64,000 nt of DNA, taken from Neobacillus sp. Marseille-Q6967. Its GTDB lineage: Bacteria > Bacillota > Bacilli > Bacillales > Cytobacillaceae. Below, one piece after another: positions 60,382 through 64,000 of the stretch (its first letter is position 1; every line of letters starts with the position of its first letter). The notes below the pieces were generated by a model. It was not told the origin of the DNA. It saw only the letters and a program-made list of their open reading frames with translations, and made no database searches. The stretch lies in the NCBI RefSeq assembly GCF_946151075.1, contig NZ_OX267715.1, forward strand, positions 682,001 to 746,000, read 5' to 3'. The position numbers and the translations under genes are program-made.

Positions 60382-61344
60382 ATGAATTTGCAGAGAACAA
60401 AGACAGCAATATTTATTATTACTGGTTTAATAGGATTGAGTATTCTTCTATATTTACTTCTGCCAGTTCGTAATAAAGCAAAGTTGGAAAGTGAACCGGT
60501 AATCGCTTCGATGAACCAAGAGCATATAGAAAATACTAAAGATACTGTAACTGAAAATGCAACAGCTGAAGAAAAGGTACAAATAGAACCAGCTGAAAAG
60601 AATGATAACACAATAACGGAAGAGATTAAGGCTAAGGTCAGGGAAGTAGTAGAAGGTGCTTTAGATTTATTTAAAAAAGACCAAAAGATTGTGTCAATCG
60701 GCGACTCTTTAACCGAAGGGATTGGAGATGAATCAGAGAATGGCGGTTATGTCGGCATCCTGAATCACACGTTTGAAGACAATAACCTAAATATCACGGT
60801 AGAAAACTTCGGTAAAAAAGGAAACAGGTCAGATCAATTACTAAAACGGCTGGAAAATGAAGAAATTCAATCTGCTATTAAAGAGGCTGAAATTGTTCTA
60901 ATAACCATTGGTGCTAATGATATAATGAAAGTATTCAAATCAAATTTTATGAACATTACAATGGAACCTTTTCAAGAAGAAAGGGTGGAATATATAAAGC
61001 GATTAACAGCCATTTTTGATAAAATCAATTACTTGAATCCAGATACCCAAATTTATTTAATTGGTTTTTATAACCCATTTGAACGACACTTTAGCGAAAT
61101 AAAAGAACTTGGCATGATCATTGACAATTGGAATGATGCTGGAATATCAATTACAGATAAATATGACAATGTAAGGTATATTCCAACAAAAGACTTATTT
61201 AGTAATCCAAACATAGACTTATTAGCAGAAGATGAATTCCACCCAAACACAAGTGGATATAAACTAATGGCCGAGCGAGTTTTAGAATATTTGAAAGAAA
61301 CGAATGAAGAAGGAGAGATTAAAACAGCCGATCTTGAATCATAA
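60382..61344 (+). CDS. SGNH/GDSL-family hydrolase, membrane-anchored or secreted
   Basis: A 320-residue esterase-type hydrolase resembling Bacillus YpmR. The N-terminal hydrophobic segment (TAIFIITGLIGLSILLYLLL) is a signal anchor. A Glu/Thr-rich linker (residues about 35-90) follows, then the SGNH core: IVSIGDSLTEGIG with the catalytic Ser, GKKGNRSDQL with the oxyanion Gly, TIGANDIM with Asn, and DEFHPNTSGYKLMAE with the Asp-His pair. All four blocks are present, so it should be active outside the membrane on lipids or acylated glycans. ATG 60382 is close to AGGTG; TTG 60388 in the same frame has better spacing and may be the true start. Confidence 0.88.
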   Translation: MNLQRTKTAIFIITGLIGLSILLYLLLPVRNKAKLESEPVIASMNQEHIENTKDTVTENATAEEKVQIEPAEKNDNTITEEIKAKVREVVEGALDLFKKDQKIVSIGDSLTEGIGDESENGGYVGILNHTFEDNNLNITVENFGKKGNRSDQLLKRLENEEIQSAIKEAEIVLITIGANDIMKVFKSNFMNITMEPFQEERVEYIKRLTAIFDKINYLNPDTQIYLIGFYNPFERHFSEIKELGMIIDNWNDAGISITDKYDNVRYIPTKDLFSNPNIDLLAEDEFHPNTSGYKLMAERVLEYLKETNEEGEIKTADLES

Positions 61345-61422
61345 AATGAAAATTATTAAAATTGAGTATTTCAAGAAGAAGCTGATTTTAATAGTAACAT
61401 TAATGAGTTTTCTAAAAAAAAA

Positions 61423-61468
61423 CAATCTGTAAAACCTTGTATTTTAAGGTTTTACAGATTGTTTTTTT
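61423..61468. terminator. Bidirectional terminator, perfect 16-bp stem
   Basis: CAATCTGTAAAACCTT (61423-61438) pairs exactly with AAGGTTTTACAGATTG (61446-61461). A runs on the left and T runs on the right terminate both the hydrolase gene and the ABC genes on the minus strand. Confidence 0.85.
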
Positions 61469-61481
61469 ACGAGGTCAGATG

Positions 61482-62267
61482 TTAATTCCCAGCCCCACGA
61501 TATTTCTTTACTCCCGCATTCCACAGAAGAACCGCAATACCGAAAAAAAGGATTCCCATGACTGGTGTGAAAAAGGCGTAGCCATACCATTCTTCTCTAT
61601 TTAAAAAATAGGAAGCTGGATACACACCGACAAAGGCAAAAGGTAAAATCCAAGTTAATACAAATTGAATAACCTTATTGTAAATATTGACGGGGTATCG
61701 GCCGTAATTGCTGATATTATACATCATTGGCATAATATCCGTACGGCTGTCTGACCAAAATCCAATCGTGGCAATGGAAATAAAAATCCCGGCATAAATA
61801 AAAGCCCCGCCAATCACCATGACGATAAAGATCAACACATCATACCAAGCAAAGGTTAGGCCTTGGTTCACCATAGCATAACCCATAATCACTAAGCCGG
61901 TAATGACACCGAATAAAGATTCCAGCTCCATTCGCTCCATGATGATTTGGAATAGGCTGTGAACAGGGCGAGTGAGAACGCGGTCCATTTCTCCTTTGAC
62001 AATATAGCGGTCATTAAAGTCCCATATGTTAAAAAAAGACGTAAATAAGGCATAAGGAACAAGGAAAAATCCATAAATAAAAATAATTTCATCACGGTTC
62101 CAGCCGCCCAAAAAGGCTGTATGGCGAAATACAATTAAAATGAAAATTAAATTTACAGCTTGAAATAATAGATCAGAAAGGATTTCAATCGCCGTATCGA
62201 CACGATAAGTGAGCCTTGTTTTTAAATATTGAGAGGCGTATTGAAAGAACAATGATACATGAAACAT
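61482..62267 (-). CDS. ABC-2 type transporter permease
   Basis: A 261-residue membrane protein with six predicted helices. The order RVDTAIEILSDLLFQAVNLIFILIVF, WNRDEIIFIYGFFLVPYALFTSFFN, RYIVKGEMDRVLTRPVHSLFQIIM and GYPASYFLN-like GVYPASYFLNREEW matches the ABC-2 permease family often found in pairs (YbbP/viologen-exporter type). It begins 3 bp after the second permease gene and is the last gene of a three-gene unit. It would form a heterodimeric exporter with that protein. The substrate is unknown. Confidence 0.85.
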   Translation of the reverse strand: MFHVSLFFQYASQYLKTRLTYRVDTAIEILSDLLFQAVNLIFILIVFRHTAFLGGWNRDEIIFIYGFFLVPYALFTSFFNIWDFNDRYIVKGEMDRVLTRPVHSLFQIIMERMELESLFGVITGLVIMGYAMVNQGLTFAWYDVLIFIVMVIGGAFIYAGIFISIATIGFWSDSRTDIMPMMYNISNYGRYPVNIYNKVIQFVLTWILPFAFVGVYPASYFLNREEWYGYAFFTPVMGILFFGIAVLLWNAGVKKYRGAGN

Positions 62268-62270
62268 TGG

Positions 62271-63062
62271 TCAGCCCCCTTGTACAATTAAGTGTTTTTT
62301 TGCTAGTATCCAAAGAAGACGGATCGGAATCAGTAAGATCAAAACCCAGAACGCTTGTAAAAGCAATGCGTTATAAATCTCTTGACCGACAAAGCCTTCT
62401 GTAAAAATCATACTTGGAACATAGCTGATCGCTTGAAATGGCAAATATGTCATCAGCCCTTGAGCCCATTCTGGATAAAATGAGATGGGGAGAAGTAAAC
62501 CAGAGAACAAGTCGATTACGACACGTTTTGCACGAATCAACCCTGAGTTATTAAATAAAAAGAACGTCATCATTCCAGTTAATAGGTTAATATGCGTATT
62601 CACAATAAAACTAAATACGAGCGAGACAAAGAAAAACAGCCACGTAGTCAAACTAGCATCAAAACGGACCGGAAAAATCAACGCCACAATGATCATGCCA
62701 GGGACAGAGAAAAACAATAAGCGAAAGATTCCTTCCCCAAGTGCCTGCATTGTTTTCATCCCTAAATAGTTATATGGACGGATCATTTCAATGGCGACTT
62801 TGCCATCTTTGATTTCAGCAGCTATTTCACGATCAATATTGTTATAATAAAACGCTCTTGCCATCCAGGCTACTGCCAAATAGGTCGTCATTTGAGCGAC
62901 TGACAATCCTTGAATTTCTTCTTTTCCTCCATAAATCGCAGACCATAAAAAATAGTAGGCTCCAATATTTATGCTATAAATTAAAATCCCGCTATAATAG
63001 TTTGTCCGATAGGCGAGCATCATTAAAAAACGAACCCGAATCATTTCCATATACATACTCAT
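62271..63062 (-). CDS. ABC-2 type transporter permease, second subunit
   Basis: A 263-residue membrane protein, homologous in layout to the first permease: MIRVRFLMMLAYRTNYYSGILIYSINIGAYYFLW, DREIAAEIKDGKVAIEMIRPYNYLGM, NTHINLLTGMMTFFLFNNSGL and GLLLPISFYPEWAQGLMTYLPFQAISYVPSMI. The gene overlaps the ATPase gene by 4 bp (ATGA), indicating translational coupling. Duplication of an ancestral permease is probable. Confidence 0.85.
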   Translation of the reverse strand: MSMYMEMIRVRFLMMLAYRTNYYSGILIYSINIGAYYFLWSAIYGGKEEIQGLSVAQMTTYLAVAWMARAFYYNNIDREIAAEIKDGKVAIEMIRPYNYLGMKTMQALGEGIFRLLFFSVPGMIIVALIFPVRFDASLTTWLFFFVSLVFSFIVNTHINLLTGMMTFFLFNNSGLIRAKRVVIDLFSGLLLPISFYPEWAQGLMTYLPFQAISYVPSMIFTEGFVGQEIYNALLLQAFWVLILLIPIRLLWILAKKHLIVQGG

Positions 63063-64000
63063 GTGAGGGCCATACCTTCTTCATAAATCTTCCGGACAAT
63101 CTCTTCAGTAGAAACTTCATTGATGCGAACATTCTTAATCGGATTTTTTTGTACGACATCACTAATTAATTGAGATACTAGTTGCTCATCTCCATTGATA
63201 TACCCGAGCCAGGTGGTCGCGTCCTTTTGTTCCCATTGAATATTTTCCATAACCGGCAAGCTGCTGTGAGGGATTTCTGACAAAAATTCAAATTCTATTT
63301 GTTTTCCTTCAACCGCATGTTCTTGTAGCTGATTCAGCTTGCCATCATAGATGATTTTTCCTTCATCTAATAGCACCACTCGTTCACAAAGGGCTTCAAT
63401 ATCGGTTAAGTCATGTGTTGTCAATAAAATGGTTGTTTTATATTGCTCGTTAATTTCTTTTAGAAACTTACGGATTTTTAATTTTACTAATACATCTAGC
63501 CCAATCGTTGGCTCGTCTAAAAAGAGGAGAGGAGGATTGTGTATAAGGGCTGCGGCTAATTCGCAGCGCATCCGTTGTCCAAGAGAAAGCTTTCGTACTG
63601 GTTTATTTAATAAAGGGCCGATTTCTAACGTTTCAATCACATGGCCCATATGACGGTTATAGTCCTCATCCGACACACGGTATACTTTTTTTAATAACCG
63701 GAAACTCTCTTGAACCGCAATATCCCACCATAGCTGTGACCGCTGGCCGAACACGACGCCAATGCTTCGCACAAATTCTTCCCGCTGTTTATGGGGGTTC
63801 ATTCCATTTACCATAATGGAACCGGATGTGGGTGTCAAAATACCGGTTAACATTTTTATTGTCGTTGATTTACCAGCACCGTTCTCTCCAATATAGCCAA
63901 CCATTTCCCCTTGTTTAACGGTTAAGGAAATATTGTCAACAGCCGCATGGACTTTATAATTTCTCGTAAATAAATCTCGAAAAGCTCCAGCCAAACCTGG
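63059..64000 (-). CDS. ABC exporter ATP-binding protein (5' end outside window)
   Basis: At least 314 residues; the frame stays open to the window edge, so the start lies beyond 64000 and about 15-25 residues are missing. Walker A GENGAGKSTTIKML, Q loop VFGQRSQLWWDIAVQESFRLL, signature LSLGQRMRCELAAALI, Walker B LLFLDEPTIGLDV and switch His TTHDLTD are all present. LSLGQ is the form seen in the exporter ATPases of this group (DrrA/NatA-like). A C-terminal extension (from about residue 225) is typical. It energises the two permeases that follow it in the operon. Confidence 0.88.
   Translation of the reverse strand, partial: PGLAGAFRDLFTRNYKVHAAVDNISLTVKQGEMVGYIGENGAGKSTTIKMLTGILTPTSGSIMVNGMNPHKQREEFVRSIGVVFGQRSQLWWDIAVQESFRLLKKVYRVSDEDYNRHMGHVIETLEIGPLLNKPVRKLSLGQRMRCELAAALIHNPPLLFLDEPTIGLDVLVKLKIRKFLKEINEQYKTTILLTTHDLTDIEALCERVVLLDEGKIIYDGKLNQLQEHAVEGKQIEFEFLSEIPHSSLPVMENIQWEQKDATTWLGYINGDEQLVSQLISDVVQKNPIKNVRINEVSTEEIVRKIYEEGMALT

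Overview
The window looks like chromosomal DNA of a low-GC, endospore-forming member of the Bacillaceae. It has a complete three-gene GerA-type germinant receptor operon, many AGGAGG-type ribosome binding sites with TTG and GTG starts, class 3 fructose bisphosphatase, and CcpA/LacI-type operators. A genus cannot be fixed from sequence alone; something near Bacillus or Neobacillus is a guess.

Layout. 0-5 kb: the 3' end of malate synthase G, a fumarylacetoacetate-hydrolase family enzyme, and a secreted family 3 glycosidase behind two cre-like sites. 5-10.3 kb: a MocA-like nucleotidyltransferase, then a xanthine-dehydrogenase-type molybdenum hydroxylase operon (Mo, 2Fe-2S and FAD subunits plus XdhC). 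10.4-13.7 kb: small genes, including a lipoprotein thioredoxin-like gene whose redox motif is encoded as UGA-Gly-Leu-Cys with a SECIS-like hairpin just 3' of the UGA, so a probable selenoprotein. 13.7-22 kb: an accessory island with a DnaD-like/DnaB-like phage replication module, an HsdS fragment, a serine recombinase, a DUF4062 gene split by a frameshift in a run of ten A, a 24-bp tandem repeat, and a degenerate tRNA-Sec-like sequence with a UCA anticodon.

22-36 kb: EtfB/EtfA; a ureohydrolase, APC permease and amidohydrolase operon with a clear promoter and operator palindrome and a TetR gene after it; a complete nikABCDE nickel importer; a MATE exporter. 36-41 kb: a deleted second copy of the DnaD-like gene, the ger operon with a small fourth gene, and a scrambled integrase relic. 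41-57 kb: a fructan locus. A LacI regulator has two operators at its own promoter and three in front of a CUT1 importer (two permeases, one binding lipoprotein, no ATPase). Fructokinase, an intracellular GH32 enzyme, a YesL-like protein, a 1787-residue secreted protein with two GH32 modules, and fbp follow. Together these would cleave fructan outside the cell, import the products, hydrolyse and phosphorylate them, and adjust gluconeogenesis. 57-64 kb: small genes and a 67-bp hairpin repeat in two copies, an SH3b/SPFH-like membrane pair, an SGNH hydrolase, and a three-gene ABC-2 exporter running off the end.

The most unusual signals are the candidate selenoprotein with the tRNA-Sec-like sequence 9 kb away, the DUF4062 gene split at a poly-A run, and the double-GH32 protein in which the usual nucleophile Asp is Glu in the second module. 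All function calls are from reading the translated sequence; no database search was run.
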